Part shown: positions 1 through 7,401 of the stretch, piece by piece | Position numbering within the stretch: position 1 is the first letter of the stretch | Layout of the letters: every line of letters starts with the position of its first letter | Origin: Candidatus Latescibacterota bacterium | GTDB lineage: Bacteria; JAAXHH01; JABIQT01 | Reading direction: 5' to 3' | DNA: 13,941 nt | Assembly (NCBI GenBank): GCA_018667995.1 | Contig: JABIQT010000573.1 | Coordinates: 1 to 13,941 of the forward strand | The notes under the pieces: model-generated | The model's input: the letters and a program-made list of their open reading frames with translations, nothing else | What the model was told of the DNA's origin: nothing | Databases searched by the model: none | Program-made: the position numbers and the translations under genes

Positions 1-733
1 CATAATCGAATACCGCGCCGATTATACCCTCCTTCATCATCTGCTCCATTGCCTCACCGCCTGATCCAATGGCGTGAAAAACAATGACCTCGTATCCGGC
101 TGCATTGAAAAGATCGAGGGCAACCATGGCTCCCTCAGTGAGTACGCCCAGGTTTGTCATACCAATCAGCGGCCTGTCATTCTTCTCGGTGCTTATCGGT
201 TCATAGATCTCTGCCATTCCGCTGGCGGCGCCGGCCGCATTGGCCAGTATCCTGCGTGTAAAGCTATTCAGGCCCAGGATATCACCGACGGAGAACATCA
301 TGGTGACATCCTTGACCCCGACAAACGGAGAGGTGTCACCGGAGGCCATGGTTGAGACCATGATTTTTGGGAATCCGTAGGGGAGTGTTTGAAGCACCTG
401 CCCCCCACTTGTGGTGCCCTGCGTGCCGCCGAGACAGATTATCGCCTGTATCTTCCCCTCTTGAATCAACCGGTTGACAATCGATACAGCGCCCGCCACC
501 ATCACTGGGGCGGCCACCTGGCGGACAGGGTTCTCCAGGAGGACTTCGAGGGACGTGCCTCCTGCGGTCGCGATCTCGGCGCGCTGGATGTCGGCACTGG
601 TTCCGGGTTCTCCTATCACGCCCATATCGATCAGTAGCGCGGAGTTGCCCAGCAGTTGAATCTGTTCTCGAATGTAGTTGGATTCGTGTCCCTTGGTATC
701 AAGAGTAGCAAGCACAGCGACTGTTTTTTTCAT
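1..733 (-). CDS. UPF0261 / Tm-1-like ATP-binding protein (3' end cut by window edge)
   Basis: The first 244 codons of an UPF0261 (Tm-1-like) protein are present; the family is usually about 400 residues, so roughly the last 40% lies off the left edge. Visible family features are the N-terminal TLDTKG at residues 10-15, GGTQGT at 102-107, STMASGD at 127-133 and FHAIGSGGEAME at 219-230. These Gly-rich segments form the nucleotide-binding region in the Tm-1 structure. The biochemical role in bacteria is unsettled. The ATG at 733 lies 6 bases after the stop of the PEP-hydrolase-like gene, so the two are almost certainly cotranscribed. In plants and some microbes the same two modules are fused into one chain. 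The family assignment is firm; the reaction is not known to me. Confidence 0.9.
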   Translation of the reverse strand, partial: MKKTVAVLATLDTKGHESNYIREQIQLLGNSALLIDMGVIGEPGTSADIQRAEIATAGGTSLEVLLENPVRQVAAPVMVAGAVSIVNRLIQEGKIQAIICLGGTQGTTSGGQVLQTLPYGFPKIMVSTMASGDTSPFVGVKDVTMMFSVGDILGLNSFTRRILANAAGAASGMAEIYEPISTEKNDRPLIGMTNLGVLTEGAMVALDLFNAAGYEVIVFHAIGSGGEAMEQMMKEGIIGAVFDY

Positions 734-739
734 TGAGAT

Positions 740-1597
740 CTATTCCTGGAATTTCAACTCGGCAAACTGCGTGGCGGTTTCGAGCACGGCCCGTTCAATT
801 GGAATCCTTTCGGTCGACGACCCGGTCCAAATTCCGTGCCCCGATGTGTGATTCAACATGTACTGCGCTTCTTCCGGCGTTTCCATGGCTGCCCCGTGGC
901 CGATCAGGATCAGGTCCGGTTTGATCTTCAGAACCTCCTGATATGCTTCCTCCGTGCGTTCGGCAGTCTCCTGGATCACTTCACCGGAGTCGTAACCCAT
1001 CAACCCGCCTTTCGTGGTACCCGCGTGATAACAGAAAATATCCGGATTTGCCTCCTCTACAACCTTGACACTATCCTCAATGTCGAAGGCAAGCGCGACT
1101 GTGGCCATTTCCATTTGGCGGCCCAATTTCAGCATCTCGATTTCATGCTCGAAGGTGATTCCCGCGCTGGTAAGAATCTTGTATATGTTGCTGTCCTTGT
1201 CATAGTAACTGATGGATGGTCCAATATTGGACACGGAGAACACACCCATAGCCTTCAGACGGTTCAGGACCGTGGTCATATCCTTAAGCGGGTCGTTAGC
1301 ATTTATGCAGGCACATATGAAGGCGTTTCCCTCGATGGCAGGCAGGATGTCCTCTTCCGTGTAGTCAAGTGTCTGCTTATTGGCATCCAGAATCGGCCAC
1401 AGCATGGACATGGTTCCCATCCCATTGCCCCGCAACCGGGCACCGGAAAACGTATTAATGCAATCAGCTCCGGCCTTTTCAAGCAATCTGGCGACCAGGC
1501 CGCTTCCGGCGCTGGAAATCAGAATCGGATCCCGGCTCTTCACTTTCCGCTGGAGGTTTCCAATTATCTCCGTTCGTGAGGTTCGTCTGACAATCAC
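740..1597 (-). CDS. PEP-hydrolase-like TIM-barrel protein (PF09370 type)
   Basis: This complete 285-residue protein matches the TIM-barrel family called phosphoenolpyruvate hydrolase-like or 'TIM-barrel signal transduction protein'. Family landmarks are ISSAGSGLVARLLEKAGAD at 27-45, the NTFSGARLRGNG segment at 48-59, YHAGTTKGG at 190-198, HGAAMETPEEAQ at 234-245 and TGSSTERIP at 258-266. The family resembles PEP mutase/isocitrate-lyase-type barrels, and its physiological substrate is uncertain. The start is GTG at 1597, with a strong GGAAGGA ribosome site about seven bases upstream. It directly precedes the UPF0261 gene, recreating as two genes the architecture fused in tomato Tm-1. A 275-base gap separates it from the upstream oxidoreductase, so it may have its own promoter. 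Confidence 0.9.
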   Translation of the reverse strand: MIVRRTSRTEIIGNLQRKVKSRDPILISSAGSGLVARLLEKAGADCINTFSGARLRGNGMGTMSMLWPILDANKQTLDYTEEDILPAIEGNAFICACINANDPLKDMTTVLNRLKAMGVFSVSNIGPSISYYDKDSNIYKILTSAGITFEHEIEMLKLGRQMEMATVALAFDIEDSVKVVEEANPDIFCYHAGTTKGGLMGYDSGEVIQETAERTEEAYQEVLKIKPDLILIGHGAAMETPEEAQYMLNHTSGHGIWTGSSTERIPIERAVLETATQFAELKFQE

Positions 1598-1677
1598 AGT
1601 TATATCCTTCCGTCAGTTTTACTGTTCGAGGTTAAGCCATCAAGGCGCGAACTGTGAATATGCTGTTCCAATGTACC

Positions 1678-1848
1678 CTAGGCAAGTGCCCCGGTACTGA
1701 TGACCACATGAAGATGTCCCATACCGTCAAGCGCCAAGGAATCTGCGTTCGGTACACAGAGCCTTACACCAAACCCGGTGCTACCAGCCAGGTATACCTG
1801 TGCTGTGGTCTCCGCAGTACCCGCTGGACATTGTCCACTCAGATACAC
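1678..1848 (-). CDS. Possible small ORF, 56 codons, unrecognised
   Basis: The gap between the oxidoreductase and the PEP-hydrolase-like gene contains a 56-codon frame that starts with GTG at 1848, preceded by AGGAA seven bases upstream. It is in the same frame as the oxidoreductase stop codon, nine codons further on. The peptide begins VYLSGQCPAGTAETT and ends HVVISTGALA; it is rich in Gly, Ala, Val and Thr and looks like a soluble beta-rich fragment. I do not recognise a family. It could be a genuine small gene, a decayed remnant of an inserted gene, or chance, since 56 codons is short enough to arise at random. No terminator-like hairpin was seen in this gap. Confidence 0.2.
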   Translation of the reverse strand: MYLSGQCPAGTAETTAQVYLAGSTGFGVRLCVPNADSLALDGMGHLHVVISTGALA

Positions 1849-1872
1849 GATCGAATTCCTGAAAGAGTATGA

Positions 1873-2910
1873 TTACAGGATGTCCTTCAGGTGCTGCATC
1901 ATATTGTCTGCTGGATCGAATGGCAGGTCAATCGGCCGGCGCAAGGATCCACTCTCATATATGCCAAGCAGCAGGTTGAATTCGGCCAGAGACTGTTTCA
2001 GGTTGGTCGGATGGACCTTGGAATCGTCCTCCAGCCAGTCAATCATGGCGTTAGTCAGTCCAGTCTGTGCCACCGCATCCTGCTCGCCGTAGTCAAGATC
2101 CCCGCTCTGGTATCCCGTTTCAGGAGTGTATTTCTCCCAACTCTCGAAACGCCAGTGGATAAACCCCTCCGTGCCGAAAACGCGAACGCGTTTGTGGCGG
2201 TGATTTCCGGTATCCGCCAGGACGCGCGGTGCCATCTCCGGCCCAAATGCGACAGATGCCTGGACCCCATTGGCGTAATGAATCCGCGCCGCCGCATTGT
2301 CCGGCGAAGGTTGGTCAGACTCGAGCTGGTCGCTTCCGGCTATCTGCCCCATGACCTTGACGGGGCGTGAGTTGTCGATGTACGAAGAGATAAGCTGAAG
2401 GGTGTGAGGCGCCTGGTCCACAGGTGGGTTCCGACAGCTAGCTTCGATCAACTGAATGTCACCGATCTTGCCTTCGGCCACGTCTTTTTTGAGCTCCAGA
2501 TTCTTCGGGTGGAAATTCAGCTGGGTATTGACCGCTATTTTTGTTTCTGTCTGCTCCGACAAGTCGCGGATCTGTCGCCAGTCTTCTCCGACCAGTGCGA
2601 TCGGTTTTTCGATTATCACTGCGGGAACACCGTGGTCAGAGGCCACCTTCAACAGTGGATATCTGATCGGCTGCCTGGTACCCCGAAGGACCGGGGCCGT
2701 GACGATGTGGAGCAGGTCGGGCTTCTCGCGGTCAAGCATCTCATCGAGATCTGAGTAACGTTGGCTCACTCCGAACATTTCCCCGAACTCGTTCAGATGC
2801 TCCTCATTCATGTCACAGATTGCCGTGAGCTTACTACGCGTTATGTCTTCGTAAGCTTTAGCGTGGGCCCGCGCTCGTCCGCGACAGCCCAGGATTGCGC
2901 TCTTCAACAT
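1873..2910 (-). CDS. Gfo/Idh/MocA-family NAD(P)-dependent oxidoreductase
   Basis: A 345-residue protein with an N-terminal Rossmann fold (AILGCRGRARAHAKAY at residues 5-20, acidic strand end ICDMNEEHL at 31-39) and the family signature EKPIA at 101-105, whose Lys is the usual catalytic residue. The C-terminal alpha/beta domain includes APHTLQLIS at 167-175 and RVRVFGTEGFIHW at 241-253. Members oxidise or reduce sugars, inositols or related polyols; this substrate is unknown. The start is chosen as the ATG at 2910 rather than the one at 2916, because AAAGGAG sits six bases before 2910 but directly abuts 2916. The ribosome site overlaps the stop of the ThuA-like gene, implying translational coupling. 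The glycine-rich nucleotide loop (GCRGRARA) departs from the usual GxGxxG, as is common in this superfamily. Confidence 0.9.
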   Translation of the reverse strand: MLKSAILGCRGRARAHAKAYEDITRSKLTAICDMNEEHLNEFGEMFGVSQRYSDLDEMLDREKPDLLHIVTAPVLRGTRQPIRYPLLKVASDHGVPAVIIEKPIALVGEDWRQIRDLSEQTETKIAVNTQLNFHPKNLELKKDVAEGKIGDIQLIEASCRNPPVDQAPHTLQLISSYIDNSRPVKVMGQIAGSDQLESDQPSPDNAAARIHYANGVQASVAFGPEMAPRVLADTGNHRHKRVRVFGTEGFIHWRFESWEKYTPETGYQSGDLDYGEQDAVAQTGLTNAMIDWLEDDSKVHPTNLKQSLAEFNLLLGIYESGSLRRPIDLPFDPADNMMQHLKDIL

Positions 2911-2916
2911 GTGCAT

Positions 2917-2923
2917 CTCCTTT
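2917..2923 (-). promoter_or_regulatory. Ribosome binding site AAAGGAG for the oxidoreductase
   Basis: The minus strand reads AAAGGAG, then six bases, then the ATG at 2910. The alternative in-frame ATG at 2916 has no spacer at all. The site overlaps the TAA stop of the ThuA-like gene (2922-2924). Confidence 0.7.
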
Positions 2924-3854
2924 ATTGGTAGCTCGAGGGACTGAGTCCCTGTTTGTAAGTGCCAAAGCCGAAATAGGTCGGATTATAAGGCCCAACAATG
3001 TCCGCGCAGCAAGGCCCTCCGGTTGATTCGTCCATGCACCAGTAGGCTGCATTCACGAGCAGTCGCCGCAGGTCATGGCAGACCAGGTCCGGGGCAGCAC
3101 CCATTGTTGTACAGAAAACACGGGAAGGCTTGCCTCCCTCTCCATGGTAATCGCGCGTCCATGCGATGGGCATCGTCGGCGTGTCAGCCTTGGGAGCGTC
3201 CTGTGGGTCCATTCCAGAGAGGACCTGTCCTTCGACAAGGATACTGGCGTCATCCGGCAGTTTGCTCGTTTTGTATACATCTGTGGGTCCCCAGATATCC
3301 TCGACGCCGATGAGTACGGGATGGTCGGCATGATTGGGATTGACAAGGCCTCGGGTACTTTCATGACCATGATGCCCGTGGTGACTGATCCACGTTTCTC
3401 CGAGCACCTGACGACCATATCCGCCATCGAATGCCTCGTTCTTCCAACTGTATTTGGCGTACGGGCTCCCAAGATCACGAGAATACATGAATGCGTGCGT
3501 GGCCGTTCTCAGGCCCATCACGGGGCGCCCGGAATTGGTGTAATCAACGATGTGTTTCATTTGATCATCAGGAAGCTCGCGGAAGCGGGTGAAGAGAATC
3601 ATCAGATCTGCCGTTTCCAGTTGGCTCAGGCCGGGGATGTTGGTCTGACAGCCCGGGTCAATGAGGCCAGTCTCTGGATTGATTGCGAATAACACGGTGC
3701 AGTCGAAGCCGTGGTGCGTCGCCAGTATCTTCGCCAGCATCGGCAGGGCCTCCTCTGAACGGTACTCTTCATCGCCACTCACCAGGACTATGTGCCGCTT
3801 CCCGTTGGCTTGCCCGGCTCCTTTGAAATGTATCCAGTTCCTATCCTCTGTCAC
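2922..3854 (-). CDS. ThuA-like domain protein (trehalose-utilisation family)
   Basis: A 310-residue protein of the ThuA family, a class I glutamine-amidotransferase-like fold found in sugar-catabolism clusters. Characteristic stretches are HIVLVSGDEEYRSEEALP at 21-38, MGLRTATHAF at 113-122, HHGHHGHESTRG at 158-169, AWTRDYHGEGG at 231-241 and the C-terminal FGFGTYKQGLSP at 296-305. The HHGHHGH cluster could bind a metal. No signal peptide is visible, so it should act in the cytoplasm. The start is GTG at 3854 with GGGAGGA a few bases upstream; the start region also matches the WxxFxG opening of related proteins. It begins 18 bases after the preceding URO-D gene and couples into the oxidoreductase. 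ThuA with a Gfo/Idh/MocA partner is a recurrent pairing for oxidation of a sugar. The actual reaction of ThuA is not established. Confidence 0.9.
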   Translation of the reverse strand: MTEDRNWIHFKGAGQANGKRHIVLVSGDEEYRSEEALPMLAKILATHHGFDCTVLFAINPETGLIDPGCQTNIPGLSQLETADLMILFTRFRELPDDQMKHIVDYTNSGRPVMGLRTATHAFMYSRDLGSPYAKYSWKNEAFDGGYGRQVLGETWISHHGHHGHESTRGLVNPNHADHPVLIGVEDIWGPTDVYKTSKLPDDASILVEGQVLSGMDPQDAPKADTPTMPIAWTRDYHGEGGKPSRVFCTTMGAAPDLVCHDLRRLLVNAAYWCMDESTGGPCCADIVGPYNPTYFGFGTYKQGLSPSSYQ

Positions 3855-3872
3855 AGGTTCCTCCCATTTGAG

Positions 3873-5138
3873 TCATGCCACCTCGTCTATCACTTCTCGG
3901 GCTATTTCCACCCACCGTGGCAGACGTTCGGGCTGGTTGTTAAGGGTATGCACGTCCTTCATGATGAGTTCCACACGACACCCGTGAGCCACATTGAGCG
4001 TATGGCGAAGGTCGGCTCGAATGGCGTCTTCATTGAACACTTCGGTGCTAATCAAGGTCGGGTTTGACTTGCGAGAGTATACGATATCCGATTTCAGCGA
4101 CTCCGCCATATACGCCTCGTCCGCCCACGGGGACACGGAGACGCGCGCCAGGTTAGGAATGTCTTTCAGTATCTCAATGCGGCTGTGTACGGGCTCACAG
4201 CATCCGTAGTAGCACTTACCGAACTGTTCGGCGATACTAAGCTGATATGGAAAGACGAACTCCTCGAATTGATCGGGGCCGACACCTACCGTTTCCTGGG
4301 ACTCAACCAGCACCCACTGGTCCCGCATGCGCACTGAGTTCCTTTTCTCCTGATCGGTTAGCGGCAGGTCGTGTGTGTAGCCCGTACTGCCGGAGCCTAT
4401 GTAGTCATTCTGGTTGTTCAGGTTGAGCAGACCTTCTTTCTCAAGCCAGGAGGCGTAGGCCAAATGGTCATCCCGGAGAAACTTCATGAGACGATGCAGT
4501 CCCTCCGGATTGTCGTACATGTAGAGCATCATGTTTTCCATGCCGATCAGTTCGATCGCCGTCCATGTCATTCCCATGGTCCACCAGTGGGAGCCCCGAA
4601 TGCATACTGGGAGGATGGAAGCAAAGACATGCTCCAGGCGCGATAATTCGACCTGCGTCGATTCGCGATCGACCGAAAATGTCCGCTGCGCGAGTTTGTG
4701 GAAGTCCCTATCCAGATCCTGGATGGGGGGATCCCATCGGCGTGCCGTGAGGTGCCCGTGGTTCTCCGGGTATTCCAGGACGACCTCCGCCCCGTAGTTG
4801 CTGGTATTCACCTTCCAATTTGTCGTGAAATACGGTTCGACCACGTGATCGTCCCCAAGTGTCCTGAACCGGTAAATCTCCAGACGGAGTGTCTTTTCAA
4901 CGCTCCGAGCCCAGGCATCTTCGCATTGGAGAACAGATTCCGGAAGCGGCAAAACGGCATCCTGTACTCCCTGGGTCTCGGCGAGCACCATTGGGCGTCC
5001 CCCACCCCCGGCATCGTGCAGGTACCAGAGGCGCCTTCGTTCCAGATTGACCGAATCCTCGGCAATTTCAACTTTGCACTCGGCCAGTTGGCGGAGAATA
5101 TCCACATCATGCCGAGGAAGATTCTTTATATCAGACAT
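3873..5138 (-). CDS. URO-D/MtaA superfamily protein with Gly-Cys-Cys-Glu metal-site variant
   Basis: A 421-residue protein, the longest of the five URO-D-like proteins here. The C-terminal half carries the superfamily barrel: WWTMGMTWTAIELIG at 185-199, a helix of 'YDNPEGLHRLMKFLRDDHL' type at 208-226, YYGCCEPVHSR at 310-320, IPNLARVSVSPWAD at 327-340 and LIMKDVHTLNNQPERL at 391-406. Aligned by hand on the shared IPNL segment with the protein at 7391-8452, its C313-C314-E315 falls at the His-x-Cys ligand site. The His is replaced by Gly312, and the third ligand Cys is absent. It may bind metal through Cys314/Glu315 or differ in chemistry. It is not a plausible HemE, which lacks this architecture. 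The ATG at 5138 follows AAGGAG by ten bases. A 131-base gap separates it from the gene upstream. Confidence 0.85.
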   Translation of the reverse strand: MSDIKNLPRHDVDILRQLAECKVEIAEDSVNLERRRLWYLHDAGGGGRPMVLAETQGVQDAVLPLPESVLQCEDAWARSVEKTLRLEIYRFRTLGDDHVVEPYFTTNWKVNTSNYGAEVVLEYPENHGHLTARRWDPPIQDLDRDFHKLAQRTFSVDRESTQVELSRLEHVFASILPVCIRGSHWWTMGMTWTAIELIGMENMMLYMYDNPEGLHRLMKFLRDDHLAYASWLEKEGLLNLNNQNDYIGSGSTGYTHDLPLTDQEKRNSVRMRDQWVLVESQETVGVGPDQFEEFVFPYQLSIAEQFGKCYYGCCEPVHSRIEILKDIPNLARVSVSPWADEAYMAESLKSDIVYSRKSNPTLISTEVFNEDAIRADLRHTLNVAHGCRVELIMKDVHTLNNQPERLPRWVEIAREVIDEVA

Positions 5139-5269
5139 TAAATTCCCACTCCTTGTCAGTGTCAGTGGCTACGCACCAGGTGATCCCATCTGATGAGTGG
5201 ACCAGAACCGGGGGCCGGCGAGCGACGCAAAGCGTGTGTCGGATCTGGCTTCGCGACCGAGTTAGGTCG

Positions 5270-6244
5270 TCACGTACCGACGCGAAGGAACACTTCGTAG
5301 GCCCACCTGTCCCACTCAGGTTCCACCCCGATACCGTGCAGATCACCATAGTTCTTGGCTACAAATCCACCCCGGAATGTCTTGGCCAGGCGTTCGGTCT
5401 CATACTCGATCAGCGTCCTGTCTCCTGTCGGTAGCACTTGCTGGATGTCGCAGGGAGAGAAGAGGCCAACTCGGTGTTTGCGCAACTTTCGCGCCAGTGC
5501 TGGCAAGTCGTATACAAGCGGCTGGTCGAATTGTAGGCAGTCTATGCCTGACTCGCACAGATCATCGAGCAGGTCCCAGTTGTATCCGCACGAGTGCTGG
5601 ATCACTTTCATTCCATACTTGTGAGCTCGATCTGCCAGTCGTTCGTACAGCGGGCGGTAAATATCACGCCACATGTCCGGTCCCATCAGAAGGCGGTCCT
5701 GCGTGCCGAGGTCCTCGCAGAACATCACTCCATCCATGCCGGCTTCGCCATACCGGTCGATGACGCCTTCCAGCAGGCGGGTGACGCGATCGTGAAGGCG
5801 GTCTACGTGTTCGCGCTCCAGTACCAGGTCTACAAAATAGATCTCCATTTTGCGCATATACCTACAGATAGCAAACGGCCATCCGGGCATCCAGCCGACT
5901 CGAAATCTACTATGGTCATTCATGCCCAGAGACCGGGCTCGCTGGAAATACCTCGGATTGTCCAGGTCGGGCAGTTCAATGCTATCGATATCGTTCCAAT
6001 CCGCAAGGACCGGCTTGCATACCTCGCCTCCTTTCGACATTCCCTTTGTCCTGTGCCATGTGTTACCCCAAATGTCGGTATAGTATTCGAATGGCCCCTC
6101 TTCCCATCGTTTGATTTCGATCTCATGATCGCACGAGGCCCCCGTGAAATCGTTCGCGTGGGCCTCACTGGTCGTAAAATTGAGACCAATACGTTCGTGG
6201 CAGTCGTATTCCATGTTGCTGACTATGATTTCGCGGGGCGTCAT
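5270..6244 (-). CDS. URO-D/MtaA superfamily protein, HxC...C zinc-site type
   Basis: A 324-residue protein with the normal URO-D superfamily length and order: MTPREIIVSNMEYD start, FCEDLGTQDRLLMGPDMW at 175-192, YRPLYERLADRAHKYGMKV at 196-214, HSCGYN at 217-222, GIDCLQFDQPLVYD at 233-246 and SPCDIQQVLPTG at 263-274. His217, Cys219 and Cys265 fit the His-x-Cys-x(n)-Cys zinc pattern of methylcobamide:thiol methyltransferases (MtaA/MtbA). It is therefore a better candidate for methyl transfer to a thiol or corrinoid than for porphyrin decarboxylation, although no corrinoid protein is present. The ATG at 6244 gives the classic MTPRE opening; an AGGA lies very close to it, so initiation may be weak. 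The gap from the upstream gene is 38 bases. Confidence 0.88.
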   Translation of the reverse strand: MTPREIIVSNMEYDCHERIGLNFTTSEAHANDFTGASCDHEIEIKRWEEGPFEYYTDIWGNTWHRTKGMSKGGEVCKPVLADWNDIDSIELPDLDNPRYFQRARSLGMNDHSRFRVGWMPGWPFAICRYMRKMEIYFVDLVLEREHVDRLHDRVTRLLEGVIDRYGEAGMDGVMFCEDLGTQDRLLMGPDMWRDIYRPLYERLADRAHKYGMKVIQHSCGYNWDLLDDLCESGIDCLQFDQPLVYDLPALARKLRKHRVGLFSPCDIQQVLPTGDRTLIEYETERLAKTFRGGFVAKNYGDLHGIGVEPEWDRWAYEVFLRVGT

Positions 6245-6282
6245 ATCCTGCTACTTTCTGTGTTGGGTACCGAGCCAAACAG

Positions 6283-7401
6283 CTACCGACCAATCAGTTT
6301 TCGTTTTTTCTCCAGGTAATCACAATAGTGACCGTAAGGGATATCCGGGGGGACCAGGTGGTCAAGGTGGGGAATGTAACCGCCCTGTTCCAGTAGCGGT
6401 CGGATTCGTTCCAATTCCCTGTCGATAGCCGTGCCGCCCACCACCAGCGGTTGCTTGGCGATGGCCCCCCGGAGGCGCAGATTCATCCCGAATTCTCTGC
6501 GCCAGGAGAATGGGTCAACGCCGGCAGCAACCTCAAGGGGAAACATGATATTCACGCCCTCCTCAAGCCAGTTCTGTACGATGTCATGGGGATCTCCGTC
6601 GCTGTCAACCATACTGATACCACACCCCCGCAGCTTGGCAGCTGTCATCACCTTATTGTAGCCGGGCTGCAGGAATTCACGGAATGTGTCTGGGCTGACC
6701 AGGGGCCCATTCTTTCCGGCCATATCCTCCCACCAGTCGACCTGATCGATCACAATGTCATCCGGAATACGGTCAAGTTGCCGGACGATCAAGTCACCCC
6801 AATCGGAGACCATGCTATGAATCATTTCCGGGTAGTCATAGAAGGCATATGACAGATTTTCCATTCCCATCCAGTTCCTCAGCTGGCCATAGAAGCCCAC
6901 AAAAAAAACCTTAATAGCGGACCCATTGTGGCAGGCCTGGCGGGCCTCCTCGACAGCCTCAACCGATATTGATCGCACCGGATCCTCCGGGTCATAGCGG
7001 TCCCTTAAGAGAACCCAGTCATCGGGAGTCTCGACCGGGAACCGGATGTACCTTGGAATTGAACTCTCATCCGCGTCGTTAAGAAACCGCTCAGCCAGGA
7101 CACCGTCCTCTCCCCGCACGATAGTGGAGGCCTCTCTTCGCTCAATGATCTCCTCCTCAAACATCGGATGCATTTCGAAATTGAGGGGGATGCTGTGCCC
7201 TTCATGCTCGAACTGGAAAAAATCATCGAGCTTTCTGCAAAACATGTCATTGGTTTCGCTCTTGGTTAGCTCAAGGGGCATTCCCTCAGCAATCCATCGT
7301 CTTATTGTCTGGGGCCAGTATCCGAACTCTATGTCGGGGGGGCGATCGACGTTCTGATATGTAAAGACCTTGAAGAACCGATCTGTAATGTCAGCGCGCA
7401 T
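6283..7401 (-). CDS. URO-D superfamily protein with Asp-x-Asp-Gly variant
   Basis: A 372-residue URO-D-like protein: MRADITDRFFKVFTYQNVDR opening, the helical FVGFYGQLRNWMGMENLSYA segment at 167-186, WWEDMAGKNGPLVSPDTF at 223-240, VDSDGD at 265-270, INIMFPLEVAAG-type strand at 282-294 and IPHLDHLVPPDIPYGHYCDY near the C-terminus. At the position where MtaA-type enzymes have His-x-Cys-Gly, it has Asp266-Ser-Asp268-Gly, and no third Cys follows. The canonical zinc site is therefore missing and a different metal or no metal is likely. The start is ATG at 7401, preceded by AAAGGA nine bases away. An upstream in-frame TTG at 7422 would add seven residues without a ribosome site. It overlaps the end of the upstream URO-D gene by 11 bases. 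Confidence 0.88.
   Translation of the reverse strand: MRADITDRFFKVFTYQNVDRPPDIEFGYWPQTIRRWIAEGMPLELTKSETNDMFCRKLDDFFQFEHEGHSIPLNFEMHPMFEEEIIERREASTIVRGEDGVLAERFLNDADESSIPRYIRFPVETPDDWVLLRDRYDPEDPVRSISVEAVEEARQACHNGSAIKVFFVGFYGQLRNWMGMENLSYAFYDYPEMIHSMVSDWGDLIVRQLDRIPDDIVIDQVDWWEDMAGKNGPLVSPDTFREFLQPGYNKVMTAAKLRGCGISMVDSDGDPHDIVQNWLEEGVNIMFPLEVAAGVDPFSWRREFGMNLRLRGAIAKQPLVVGGTAIDRELERIRPLLEQGGYIPHLDHLVPPDIPYGHYCDYLEKKRKLIGR

Noticed and set aside
836-1579. 247-codon open frame on the plus strand
   Set aside because: It is entirely antisense to the PEP-hydrolase-like gene, which has clear family motifs; the plus-strand peptide resembles nothing and has no upstream ribosome site context.
3075-3692. 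205-codon open frame on the plus strand
   Set aside because: Antisense shadow of the ThuA-like gene, whose motifs account for this DNA.
5131-5349. 72-codon minus-strand frame ending in a protein-like segment (VHSSDGITWCVATD)
   Set aside because: Half of it overlaps the 3' end of the URO-D gene in another frame. The rest fills the 131-base gap and leads into the start of the next gene; no family is recognised, so chance is the simpler explanation.
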